64,000 nt of DNA, taken from Pycnopodia helianthoides. Its lineage: Eukaryota; Echinodermata; Asteroidea; Forcipulatida; Asteriidae. The stretch spans positions 13,358,094 through 13,422,093 of the forward strand of contig CM063255.1 of NCBI GenBank assembly GCA_032158295.1, in the 5' to 3' direction. Numbering within the stretch: the first letter of the stretch is position 1; each line of letters starts with the position of its first letter. A program made the position numbers and the translations under genes. This document shows, piece by piece, positions 38,565 to 47,889 of this stretch. The notes beneath the pieces were generated by a model, which saw only the letters and a program-made list of their open reading frames with translations, made no database searches and was not told the DNA's origin.

Positions 38565-38742
38565 CTTGGTCCAAGACGTCACTATCTCATACTCGTGATA
38601 ACCCGACAGAGGGCGCGCTTTTCTTCTTGAATTCGTCGCGGTTTGACGACTGGCTGTAAATCGAACCATGGATAGTGACGCCCTCTGTTGTTGGAATTGA
38701 TCCATGATCCATTTCGGTACGAAGGTCTTGGAACCAAGACTA
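38565..38742. mobile_element. MITE with palindromic ends and 13-bp flanking repeat
   Basis: CGGTCAACCTAGT stands on both sides (38,552-38,564 and 38,743-38,755). The left end of the insert gives GTCTTGGTCCAAGAC and the right end GTCTTGGAACCAAGAC, so each terminus is itself a palindrome. Inside, GTCACTAT and ATAGTGAC near GAGGGCG also mirror each other. Family unknown. Confidence 0.75.
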
Positions 38743-38758
38743 CGGTCAACCTAGTACT

Positions 38759-39006
38759 GGGCCCAATTTCATAGAGCTGCTAAGCACAAAAATTTGCTTA
38801 GCATGAAATTTTTGCCTCGATAAAAACAGGATTACCAGCCAAATTTCCACGTGATTTTCAGGATAAGCAAACAACAGAGCTCTGAATACCAATAACAAGC
38901 AATGCAACAAATGGAAATTTTGTTGGTAATACTGTTTTTTATCAAGGAAGAAATTTCATGCTTTAGAAGCATATTTTCGTGCTTAGCAGCTCTATGAAAT
39001 TGGCCC
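38759..39006. mobile_element. MITE with GGGCCCAATTTCATAGAG ends
   Basis: GCCCAATTTCATAGAGCTGC at the left is mirrored by GCAGCTCTATGAAATTGGC at the right. The inner GCTTAGCATGAAATTT also recurs inverted. About 248 bp, directly beside the previous MITE. Confidence 0.85.
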
Positions 39007-39017
39007 CTGCTCGAAAC

Positions 39018-39160
39018 ACCCTGGGGGCAATTTTTTTTTCCGTACCACACTAGAGCCAATTAATGCATACACGCATAAGGTATGGGCGCTTTCCCGGATC
39101 CCTTCACTGTTGACTCCCTGTCTCTAGTGTGGTACGAACAAAAAAATTGTACCCTGGGGA
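39018..39160. mobile_element. Small MITE with CGTACCACACTAGAG arms
   Basis: CGTACCACACTAGAG and CTCTAGTGTGGTACG form perfect 15-bp inner arms. A poly-T stretch and CCCTGGGG form the outer ends. Abuts the next, large element. Confidence 0.75.
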
Positions 39161-40401
39161 CGGTAGCCCCATGAATAGGGCCAATCCACTCCGTATCAAG
39201 GATACGGAGTGGATAGGGCCAATCCACTCCGTATCAAGTAGTCTGGTGGGGAGTGGGGGTTCCCATGCACCCCATGGACACCTTTTTCTAACTTACTTTT
39301 TTGTAATCCTTATGGTGTCTAGTTAGTGAAATTTGGTGTTCCCAAAATTAAATATTGTCCCATGGGGTCCTTTGGCGGCCATCTTTGGCGGCCATCTTGG
39401 ATTCCAGACAAAAATTTGATATTCGGCATAACTTTCGAACCAGACATCACACAGAGACAAATGAACTCATTTTTTGATCAATTTTACATCACAAACCATT
39501 ATAAATGGTAATTTGTATGATTCAGACAAGTTAGATACATGAAAACTGGCAAAATATGAAAAAATCAGGAGAATTTATACTCAAATTCTTGTAAAATATC
39601 ATTTTGTGTGATATTTTTCATGAATTATCATCTTAAATCCTTTTCAATTTTGTAAATCTTGCATACAGTTTAAAGTACTCTTTAATTTGATACCAATATG
39701 AATCTCCTAATAGATAAAATGAACAATGGTGGCCATCTTGGATTTCCGTGAAAAATCAATTATCAGCATAACTTTTGTACTTGACATCGTAGAGAGACAA
39801 ATAAGCATAATATATTTCTAGACTGATTTTGCACAATAATTCAAAATTCACAATTTTGTGAATGTTATTTCCGTTATTCAAACAAATGGGATATGTGAAA
39901 ACTTTAATATTAAGGAAAAATGTATAATCTGAAATCACAATCTTTCAAAACATCAATCTCAGGTGGGTTGTTAACCAAATAAACAAGTCGTTCAATACAG
40001 TCACTATTGTTTTGATGTCAAAGCATTGAAAGTACTCTTAATTCGATACCTAAATACATTTTCTTGGATTTTAAAAGAAAATTTGGTGGCCATCTTGGCG
40101 GCCATCCATGAATTCCTAAGAAATTTAATGCTTAGAACAATATTTGGACTACGCATCCTACACAAAGACTTTCGGCAAATGTTTCTTTTTACTTTAAAAA
40201 ATTTTTCAAAAAGAATTTAACGCAAAAGTTGTGCTAAGTATTGAGTTTTATCCTCTGATATAATAACCTATTTTACTTCTAGTCACCCTGGTCTTGTTGG
40301 CTTTTGTCCTTCTCTGCCATAATCGTGTTTTATATATTAAAGGCCTAGGTGTTTAATAATTGCTTTATATGGAGAGTAAAGTTGATTGTTTGATAAAATA
40401 G

Positions 40402-40690
40402 CTAGTCATCATCATTAAGTACATCATCGTAGTCAATCTCTGCTCCCTCTTCATCCTCTTGCTCCTCAATCTCCACAGCAGTTTTCTGTAGCAGGTCAAT
40501 GAGAGAAGGGGAAGAATAGGCCCACACGACCAAACTGGTTCCAATATACCCTCTTCTGTCTTCTCCCAGCCCTGACCAGGATCATAGGGTTTGGGGCACC
40601 AGAAGATCGGCATATCAGCTCGCTTGTACATGTAGATCGCAAGACGATGATTCACTCGTTGCAGGTGCGGGACAAGGTACCTCAACCCTA
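40402..40690 (-). pseudogene. C-terminal part of the same element protein
   Basis: The minus strand reads HLQRVNHRLAIYMYKRADMP, then GWEKTEEGILEPVWSCGPILP. After one frameshift it continues SLIDLLQKTAVEIEEQEDEE with an acidic tail ending at a TAG at 40,402-40,404. The HxxRVN...GW...G.LEP.W layout is the usual C-terminal end of the uncharacterised proteins whose start lies at 43,625. Same strand and right order, so both pieces belong to one gene; the middle, probably most of it, is missing. The link is inference from position and recalled layout. Confidence 0.5.
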
Positions 40691-41211
40691 AGACAGTGCA
40701 TCCAGTCTACCCTCAACCAGCAAGATTATTCCAAGATCCAAGAACTGAACCAAGCATCAAGCAAGCATCATTCCAAGGTCACCCGCCAGAAGCAAGTCTC
40801 CAAGTTCCCCCAAGCTTTGGTCTAGCAAAAGAGTCAAGTCCACTAACAAAAGAGATTTTAACAAAAGAGATTCCTGTGGTATTATTATTATTGGTTTATT
40901 AAAAACACTCCTTGCAGCCCAAAGGCTGATTGTACATGAATTAAAAAACTTGGGTCTTGGTAGCTTGGCGTTCTTGAGGGTTTGCAGTGTCTGGATACGG
41001 ACTTGATTTGCAGCTGTATTGTCTAGATGCCTGAGTGCTGGTTCGGTGGACTGGATGATGTCTTTCACTGGAATCGTGCGAGGAGTGAGGTACTTGACCT
41101 TTTACTACCAAACCCCATCCCCATCTCCGCAGCACCCAGGCCTTCACTCAGCACACCGTTGTGAACCGTGCGAGGCTAATACAAGACTAATACAAGCAAG
41201 CAAGCAAGCAA

Positions 41212-42272
41212 GAGAATGCCGACATCCAAGCTCTCCATCAAGACCAGTCCATCCACATGTCAGCCGACAAGGGTAATGCCACTGTGGTCATGTCTACCAC
41301 TGATTATGACCACAAGGTGACTGATATCCTGTCGACTGACACATACAAACTTCTGCCAAGAAACCCCATCCCGGCCATCGAACGCAAGATCACCAACCAA
41401 CTCCGGTCTCTCTACCAGTCCCAAGTCATCGACTCACCAACTTACCGCCACCTCAAGCCCTCTGCATCCTCCTGCCCACGGTTCTTCGGTCAACCCAAGA
41501 TACACAAGCCTGATGTTCCCCTCCGCCCCATCGTGGCGTCCAGGGGCTCGCCAACCTACAACACAGCCAGATATCTCACAAAGATCCTCCACCCACTAGT
41601 CGGCCTCACACAGCACCACATCACCAACTCAAGCCAGTTCGTCAACATCATCAAGGACATCCATCTCAGTCAATCTGACATTCTCGTTAGTTTTGACGTA
41701 GTCTCGCTGTTCACCAACATACCAACGAAAGAAGCATGCCACATCGCCTTCAAGCTGATGATCCTACCATGACAGACCGCACAAGCCTCACTCCTGAACA
41801 AGTCCAAGATCTCCTCATCACCTGCATCTCATCATCGAGCTTCCGGTGGAGGGACCAGTTCTATGAACAAACCTCTGGGGCCGCCATGGGATCTCCTCTA
41901 TCCCCGGTCCTGGCGGGTTTGTTCATGAAAGAGTTTGAACTGGACACCATCGAAAATGCTGATCTTCGCCCAAACCTCTGGCTCCGCTACGTTGATGACA
42001 CCTTTGTGGTTTCGCTCCACGGCAAGACAGCACTCGACCAGTTCCTCCAACACCTCAACAACCAGCATCCTCTCATCAAATTCACCATGGAACAAGAAGA
42101 GAAGAACACCATCTCCTTCCTAGATGTTCAAGTCACAAGAAGAGTGGATGGCACCCTCGCCCACACCGTACACCGCAAGCCAACCCACACCGACCGGTAT
42201 CTACACAGCTCTTCATTCCATAATTCACGCTTCAAGTCTGCCGTCCAGAACACCTTGACCAACACAGCTTGA
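41212..42272 (+). pseudogene. PLE reverse transcriptase, one frameshift
   Basis: The first frame (to ~41,760) reads SADKGNATVVMSTTDYDHK, then RFFGQPKIHKP, PLRPIVASRGSPTYN and DVVSLFTNIP. The second (from ~41,760) reads GAAMGSPLSPVLAGLFMKEF, then LRYVDDTFVV with the catalytic YVDD at 41,988-41,999, and ISFLDVQVTR. These are RT motifs of the PLE/telomerase-like group. The shift near 41,755-41,765 breaks the protein inside motif A-B. A stop at 42,272 separates it from the endonuclease frame. RT uses a nicked-DNA 3' end to copy the element RNA. Confidence 0.88.
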
Positions 42273-42700
42273 AGCAGGAACTTTATCACATCAAGACATT
42301 GCTACGACTCAACGGATACAAGTCCTTCAACTTCAACCAGCCCAAGCCAAGCCTACCAGCAGAACGACCAGAGTTCAAGGCAACCATCACTCTTCCGTAC
42401 ATCGGCTTCGCATCACACAAGCTACAACGGATCTTCAGCCAAGCCCAAGTCAAGACCTTCCACACAGCCCCGAACAAGATTCAAGCATCTCTTCATACAC
42501 ACAAGGACAAGCAAGACACTCAAGCCAAGGCCGGCGTTTACCGCATTCCTTGTGAATGTGGTAAAGTATACATCGGAGAAACCGGCCGCAACATATCAAC
42601 AAGAATCAAGGAACATCAAGCACACGGCAGACTGGGACACCTGGACAAATCCGCAATTATCAAACATTCACAAGAACAAGATCATCTCATCAAATAGAAG
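42269..42700 (+). pseudogene. PLE connector and GIY-YIG endonuclease
   Basis: Continues the PLE protein in a third frame. LKQELYHIKTLLRLNGY and TLPYIGFASHKLQRIF form the connector. The endonuclease reads GVYRIPCECGKVYIGETGRN from 42,533, with GVY and VYIG as the family's two signature tyrosine motifs, the catalytic Arg in STRIKEH, and a Cys pair CEC in the first strand, as usual in PLEs. The His-rich IIKHSQEQDH follows. It stops at 42,697 and the remainder of the C-terminus is in other frames. Confidence 0.88.
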
Positions 42701-43012
42701 CAAGCCAAGCTCATCGCACCTGTCAAGTTCTGGCACCAACGCAGAGTCAGGGAAGCAATCGAGATCAAGTCACACAACACGTTTCCACAAGACATCGGGT
42801 TCTTCATCAATGACATCTGGTCACCTCTACTCAAGCCAGTCCTCCCAGCAGCAGCTCACCACAACACTGACACACTCCAGCACACACACAGCCAGCCAGC
42901 AGCTAACTACCATGCATCATCGGTCAACAACAAATTGGAAACGTCCCGCCAAAAAGTGCATCCCACAAGCTCTATACTTAAGCTGCAACACCACCAGCAA
43001 TCCAGCATTCTC

Positions 43013-43046
43013 CTGAAGACGAGCAGAGTATATTGTTCGAAACGTC
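43013..43046 (+). ncRNA. Hammerhead-ribozyme-like core at the PLE 3' end
   Basis: CTGAAGA (43,013-43,019) fits the hammerhead core CUGANGA. GAAACGTC (43,039-43,046) fits GAAA followed by the cleavage-side GUC. Between them GAGCA and TGTTC can form stem II, with one extra C before the stem and a G-T pair. PLEs are known to carry hammerheads. Stem I and III were not established and the stem is weak, so activity is doubtful. Confidence 0.4.
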
Positions 43047-43057
43047 AAGACCAAACT

Positions 43058-43093
43058 GGCTCTTTTCAGAGCCAACACTCCTCCCAAAAGAGA
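43058..43093 (+). promoter_or_regulatory. Histone-type 3' stem-loop and purine-rich element in the PLE
   Basis: GGCTCTTTTCAGAGCC at 43,058-43,073 is, base for base, the stem-loop at the 3' end of replication-dependent histone mRNAs of animals: a 6-bp stem and a UUUC loop. Thirteen bases downstream AAAAGAGA (43,086-43,093) resembles the purine-rich histone downstream element that pairs with U7 snRNA. There is no histone gene here; the signal lies in the sense strand of the PLE, 12 bases after the hammerhead-like core. Confidence 0.7.
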
Positions 43094-43125
43094 TTTTACA
43101 CATGGTTGTACCCGCAAGTTTGCTA

Positions 43126-43625
43126 CTAATTATAGTTATAGTCACTTCTTACTTTCAACACCATGCAAAGCTTCAAACACCACTTGTGTAGTCCTAGTTC
43201 TAGGGCTCGAGGCTCAATTTGTTTCCAAGTAGGCTCTCTCAAATTTCCATCCTCATCCTTGAATACTGGGAACTTACTGCATCGAGTAGTCTTTCCAAAC
43301 ACTTTCTGTTCAAGCTTTCCACAGAAGATACATTGTTGAGGGAACAGCTGTTTGGAAGAGGAAAATGAGGGGCTACGAAGGCAACGTGAGGTTGAGGCTT
43401 CACTAGATTTTTCACTACACTTCAAACGATTCTGATTTTTAGTAAAGTTTTGATAGCATCCTCGATGATAGCCAATTGCTGTTAAGTCTGCACCAGCAAG
43501 ACTCTCCGGAATGCGATTACATACATCCTCCAAGCGATAGGGTGAATTTTCAGGTTCGCAGAGTCGTCTGTCACGAATATTGTGTAGCTGAGACAGCTGT
43601 TACTGCGTTTTGCTGACTTTGGCAT
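43126..43625 (-). pseudogene. N-terminal part of an unfamiliar Cys/His-rich element protein
   Basis: Starts MPKSAKRS at 43,625, shifts frame near 43,590, then reads LHNIRDRRLCEPENSPYRLE, DVCNRIPESL and GYHRGCYQNF. Further on come CIFCGKLEQKVFG and ELGLHKWCLKL. The H-x3-C-Y-x-x-F and C-x2-C patterns suggest zinc binding. I recall this layout from multi-copy uncharacterised proteins of marine invertebrates, but I cannot name a curated family. It begins just inside the right arm of the long-TIR element and reads toward the left arm. It breaks off where the Penelope-like element starts. Confidence 0.6.
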
Positions 43626-43636
43626 GTCTATCCAGC

Positions 43637-44033
43637 ACTACACTTTACTATTCTATGATCATTATAGATCCTTGTCACCTTTACAGCTCTAACTATACTT
43701 CTACAATAAGACCTTCACCAAGTGTTGAAGTAGCTAATATTATACTTTGTAACAACTTACATCTAATGAGTAGCAATTTTATATATTTTAAAACCGCAAA
43801 CTTGCTACAATTGAAGGAAGAGAGTGTGAGACAGCCAGCAATGGCTGGCATGTATGTATGTTGGGCATTCTGGTTTCGATGGCCGCAAGAAATTGTGGGC
43901 TTGGCAGGACCAACAGCTTTTATGTTCTGTTTTTTTCTTATCAATCGGGTGTACAAGTTGTCACATCTGTGGCCATGTATTGTTTTGATTTGTTAATCAC
44001 ACGATTTTGAAGATTTTACAATTATTCAGAGCA
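43637..44033. other. Spacer between element gene and right arm
   Basis: Holds the 5' side of the minus-strand element gene and probably its promoter. No recognisable motif. The plus-strand frame 43,610-43,996 is not a gene. Confidence 0.4.
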
Positions 44034-44845
44034 TATATTTTGGTATCAAATTTCAGAGTACTTTCAATGCTTTGACAAAATGCAAATTTGATTAAATTGT
44101 AACAAATTTAATTTGTTTCTTTTAATAACACTCCTGAGATTGATGTTTTGCAATTTTTTTAGCGTAAATAATGCATTTTCCCTTATTTTAAATATTTTTT
44201 GTCCATATCCTAATTATTTGAATAACGGAAATAATATCCACAATTGATTTATTGTGCAAAACCAGTCTAGAAAATGTGCTTATTTGTCTCTCTACGAAAA
44301 TCCAAGATGGCCACCATTGTTCATTTTATCTATTCATCTTGGTATCAAATTAAAGAGTACTTCTTAAGCTTTAAACTGAATGCAAGATTTACAAAACTGA
44401 AACGGATTTAAGATGATAATTCATTAAAAATATCACACAAAATGATATTTTACAAGAATTTGAGTATAAATTCTACTGATTTTTTTCATATTTTGCCAGT
44501 TTTCATGTATCCAACTTGTCTGAATCATACAAATAACCATTTATAATGGTTCGTGATGTAAAATTGATCAAAAAAATGAGTTCAATTGTTTCTGTGTGAT
44601 GTCTGGTTCAAAAGTTATGCCGGATATCAATTTTTGTCTGGAATCCAAGATGGCCGCCAAAGATGGCCGCCAAAGGACCCCTGGGACAACATTTTATTTT
44701 GGGAACACCAAATTTCATTAACTAGACACCATAAGGATTACAAAAAAGTAAGTTAGAAAAAGGTATCCATGGGGTGCATGGGAACCCCCACTTCCCACCA
44801 GACTAAAGGATACGGAGTGGATAGGCCCTATTCATGGGGCTATTT

Positions 44846-45170
44846 TAAACTAATGTTTTGGTTTAGCTTCTACTGAGTACTCATTTGCATTAAATAGCAG
44901 GGTTTCGCTTACACAAGAAACAGGATTCCAGCTGTGAAGACTAAAGCCCATGTTGATGTTGAAAATAAGGGAGGTTGCCAGCCGGACGCGTCCATCATGC
45001 GCTAGAGTTGAGCTTGAGCCCGTGTTGCTCCCAAACAGTCTCAAAAGTTGATGCCAAATCGTCGCAGCATCGCTACGTTTTAAATGAAAGTAGACTGCAA
45101 GTGATGGCAAGCCAAAGGGGAAAATTAATTATATAGCTTTCGATTCAAACCGGACCTTCATCAGAGGCAT
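44846..45170 (-). mobile_element. Second PLE 3' fragment with a hammerhead-like tail
   Basis: The minus strand reads ATSLIFNINMGFSLHSWNPV, resembling the region after the GIY-YIG domain in PLEs. At the other side lies CTGATGAAGGTCCGGTTTGA followed by ATCGAAAGC. It abuts the outer right end of the 5.7-kb element. Confidence 0.45.
45136..45164 (-). ncRNA. Hammerhead-like core, degraded stem II
   Basis: On the minus strand CTGATGA (45,158-45,164) and GAAA (45,138-45,141) are the exact invariant hammerhead blocks. They are separated by AGGTCCGGTTTGAATC, which pairs only partly (GGTCC with GAATC). A decayed ribozyme is likely. Confidence 0.4.
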
Positions 45171-45198
45171 AAACAAGCACAAACGAAAATATATCTAT

Positions 45199-45322
45199 TG
45201 CGATTAATTTCATGACATTGCAAATGTCTGCACACACATTTGCAATTAATTTCACGACATCGCACAAGTCTGCGCACCCATTTGCAATTAATTTCAATTA
45301 ATCGCACAAGTCTGGGCCACCA
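45199..45322. repeat. ~60-bp tandem repeat, 2 copies and a part
   Basis: GCAATTAATTTCACGACATCGCACAAGTCTG-like units alternate with ACATTTGCAATTAATTTC. Imperfect copies. Confidence 0.7.
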
Positions 45323-46911
45323 TACCTAGGTGCCTTGTGAAGACGATAGCGGAACAAACTTAACACGGCAACACGTGGACAGAGCTCTATGCACTTAAAT
45401 AAAGCTTGAGCACTTTATAAAGTTTGCAAATTTTATAATTATGTTATTTCAAAACTCATTATTTCAGTTTGCACAAAAAAAGGAACTTTATTTTGTTTTC
45501 TCCTTGAATACAAATAGTTTGTACCTTAAGGATAGTTCTCCGTGGTTAAATATTTTGTGCATTTATATATATTTCTACCCTTAATAAAAATTTATTTATA
45601 TATTATGTGCGTCATGAATATATTTGTTATCGTAACGCCAACAAAATTTCCCTCAAATAAAAAAACAAACAGTTAAAAATATATTATTTTGACACAAAAC
45701 ACATTTTGTTACTTTTTACTATTTTTTTGAACTTCAATATTTTGTGAGATGTTGTTTATGTTACTTTAATGTTTTATATAAGACACATCACATTATTATA
45801 TTATATATAATTATATACATTACAAACAAATAATATACACATATGTTATTTATATGATTATTATTTTCCCCCTTTGGCTTGCCATACATGTGCGAAACAA
45901 ACAGAGTGACATCATCTCTCAAATCTTTGACGCAGAATTGGGGTGTGGGCATTGATCTACATTATACTGACTGGAGAGGACAACCTCAGCGCGTTTGTAC
46001 ACGTTCGATGATCGCTGTTATGGCTAAGCGCGTAGTCGCTGCAAAGGGTATTTGCGTGAAAGTACGCAAGCGCGGCGGTCCCAGCATGCATGGCCTCAAG
46101 CATGCAGTAATAGTACAAGTACTTGTAGTGATGATGGGCATGTTGAAGGTTTATAATAATTTTTCTTTTTGGAGAGAGTTTCTTAATCTAGATTGATAAT
46201 TCATCAATCAATTTATATAGGCGTAGAGCATGAACGCATATTTGTTTTTAAAGTATCAAGCACATTAGAAAACTTCGAGGTCCAATCTTAAAAACCAATA
46301 CATTTGGGATAAGACAAATTGTGGCTAATGTGACAGTATAATAAATAAACAAGACTCTCTATTCAATAAAAAATGATGATTTTTTTCAAGAAGGAGCCAG
46401 TTTAGCTCCATTTGTTTCATATTTACAATCAGAAAGTCAGATAATTGCCACATGGAAACTAAAACTGAAGAAACCATAACTGTGTATTCTGTATCAGAAA
46501 TTTAATTAGTTACACACGAAACAGAAACACTAAAACGTAAAATAGATATAGAGAAGGGAAGACTATAAGCAGGAAAACGTAACATAAAGGTTCAGTCTGC
46601 CAACGAATTTATTCCTAAAAAGTTCATACATGCAATCACGAAAAAATGTCAAAACAAACAATTAGCAACTTTGAATTCAATCAAATTTAATTTAATTAAT
46701 TGAGCATTGAAGTTTACACCTACACAGAAAAACAAAACCCAAACAAAAGGTGTTCACCTTTGTTGGCCCGAACACTTATACAATATATTGAAGTTTGTAT
46801 TTTAAAAAATAATATAGGCCTACAGGCCTAAAATCTTATTTTGAAAACAGCATGATCAAGTAATATAAAATATGTGTCAGTGTTCGTTTTTTTGCAGACT
46901 ACACCACTTAC
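45323..46911. other. AT-rich, no gene recognised
   Basis: Very AT-rich at 45,400-45,860. If the THAP exon below is real, this is its first intron; I found no second THAP exon here. Confidence 0.4.
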
Positions 46912-46994
46912 CTGTGAAAGGAAATCCGATTTTCTCGTCCGTACATCATCACTCCTGAAGAAGAGCAACCTACCGCAAGACAAACCTTTACCAT
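46912..46994 (-). CDS. Possible first exon of a THAP-domain protein
   Basis: 27 codons plus two bases: MVKVCLAVGC, then GRENRISFHR completed by the next exon. THAP domains are C2CH zinc fingers that bind DNA and start exactly so: a Met, a few residues, C-x(2-4)-C, then a basic loop and (I/L)xFHRFP. The donor GTAAGT is ideal, and splitting the Arg codon here leaves FP to the next exon. I chose this Met because THAP domains begin at the protein start, although the frame is open upstream to 47,162. Exon 2, with the remaining Cys and His, was not found. It may be a host regulator or a P-element-type transposase. Confidence 0.5.
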
Positions 46995-47200
46995 GTTTGC
47001 AGCATAAAACTTGTGTTTGATTACGGTGTCATCCCTTGTTTTACCTTTAAATACGGCAAAAAAAGGGAGCAATATTTTTCCACGACCCCGAAAATAATTT
47101 ATTTGCGTTGCGTGCAGATTGTGCGCCGCCTCCCCGTTTAAATTCAAAAGCCCCACTTGCAAACGCGCGCGTTCGCTACATTTACGCGCAGTCGTCCTAT
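46995..47200 (-). promoter_or_regulatory. CpG-rich upstream region of the THAP exon
   Basis: CpG density rises sharply at 47,100-47,190 (GTGCGCCGCC, AAACGCGCGCGTTCGC, TTTACGCGCAG) compared with AT-rich surroundings. Position just upstream of a good start codon suggests a promoter. No TATA box is obvious. Confidence 0.3.
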
Positions 47201-47889
47201 CCAGTCAGTATATTAAGTTAAAGTTGTCAACTGAACTTGCGTTTGAAGTACTAGTTAAGATAACAATGTGTGACATATTAAAGATTGCAGTTGAATATGT
47301 TTAAAGCAGTATCCTGAAAATGTTAAGGCCTTTGCTATTTAGGAATGTGCATTTTTATTTTACATGATTAGTTACTTACAGTTAGTTACTAAAGCCTATA
47401 CAGTTACATACGACAGATGCCTAGAAATGTATGCTTCTTCCTTAACCCTGTGAGCTTAGTTTAAGTGTCATTCAGCTGTAGCCAAGTCGCCAGGAAAACG
47501 CTCTGTTTGCGTTAATCAATAATAAATTCCGAAAGTTTTCTCTTCAGATGGTCTGTAGGTACAATCGGTTAAAATTACATTGAGGACTTCTTTATTTAGC
47601 TCGCGTGCCATTAACAGTTTGTTTAAAAAATAAGGCATATGAAAATACCTAAGCCAACTAAAACTACTTGAACACAAGGGGTTAATTATATTTAAGTACA
47701 TGTACATGGGATTAAAATCATAGCATTTAACGCAGTGGCTCAACCCTCAAGTTTTCCAAGGTAGGGTTGGGGTGGGCGGGGGTGTTGTGATTACACCAAG
47801 GGTATATGGAGCTATTATATTCTCATTATAATCAAGCCTAAAAATGTTTAAATGTTTTTTTTTTTTAAAATCAATTTGCTTATTACATC

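Larger units (their letters stand above)
40695..43120 (+). mobile_element. Penelope-like element (PLE), rearranged and frame-broken
   Basis: Plus-strand frames encode a PLE reverse transcriptase joined to a GIY-YIG endonuclease (41,212-42,700), with a 3' region to about 43,120. Upstream, 40,940-41,100 reads on the minus strand as PVKDIIQSTEPALRHL and RIQTLQTLKNAK, the stretch normally just before the RT, so the 5' end is inverted, a common PLE rearrangement. The phrase AAAAGAGATTTTA occurs near 40,848 and again near 43,086, consistent with the repeated ends of PLE insertions. It has replaced the middle of the host element's gene. Confidence 0.85.
39166..44840. mobile_element. 5.7-kb element with ~0.8-0.9-kb terminal inverted repeats
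   Basis: The outer ends GCCCCATGAATAGGGCC and GGCCCTATTCATGGGGC are perfect inverted copies, each preceded outward by TA. Similarity then runs through the arms, 39,166-40,058 and 44,034-44,840. Examples are CCTTTGGCGGCCATCTTTGG, TGATCAATTTTACATCAC and AAAGCATTGAAAGTACTCT on the left, all found inverted in the same order on the right. The left arm has an extra 36-bp duplication near its tip. Between the arms lie the two broken ends of one minus-strand protein and, between those, a Penelope-like element. A dead copy of a large DNA transposon with TA target is the simplest reading. Confidence 0.8.

Noticed and set aside
46995..47162. Longer N-terminus for the THAP candidate using the upstream Met at 47,162
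   Set aside because: THAP domains sit at the very start of the protein and the extra residues cross the CpG-rich probable promoter.
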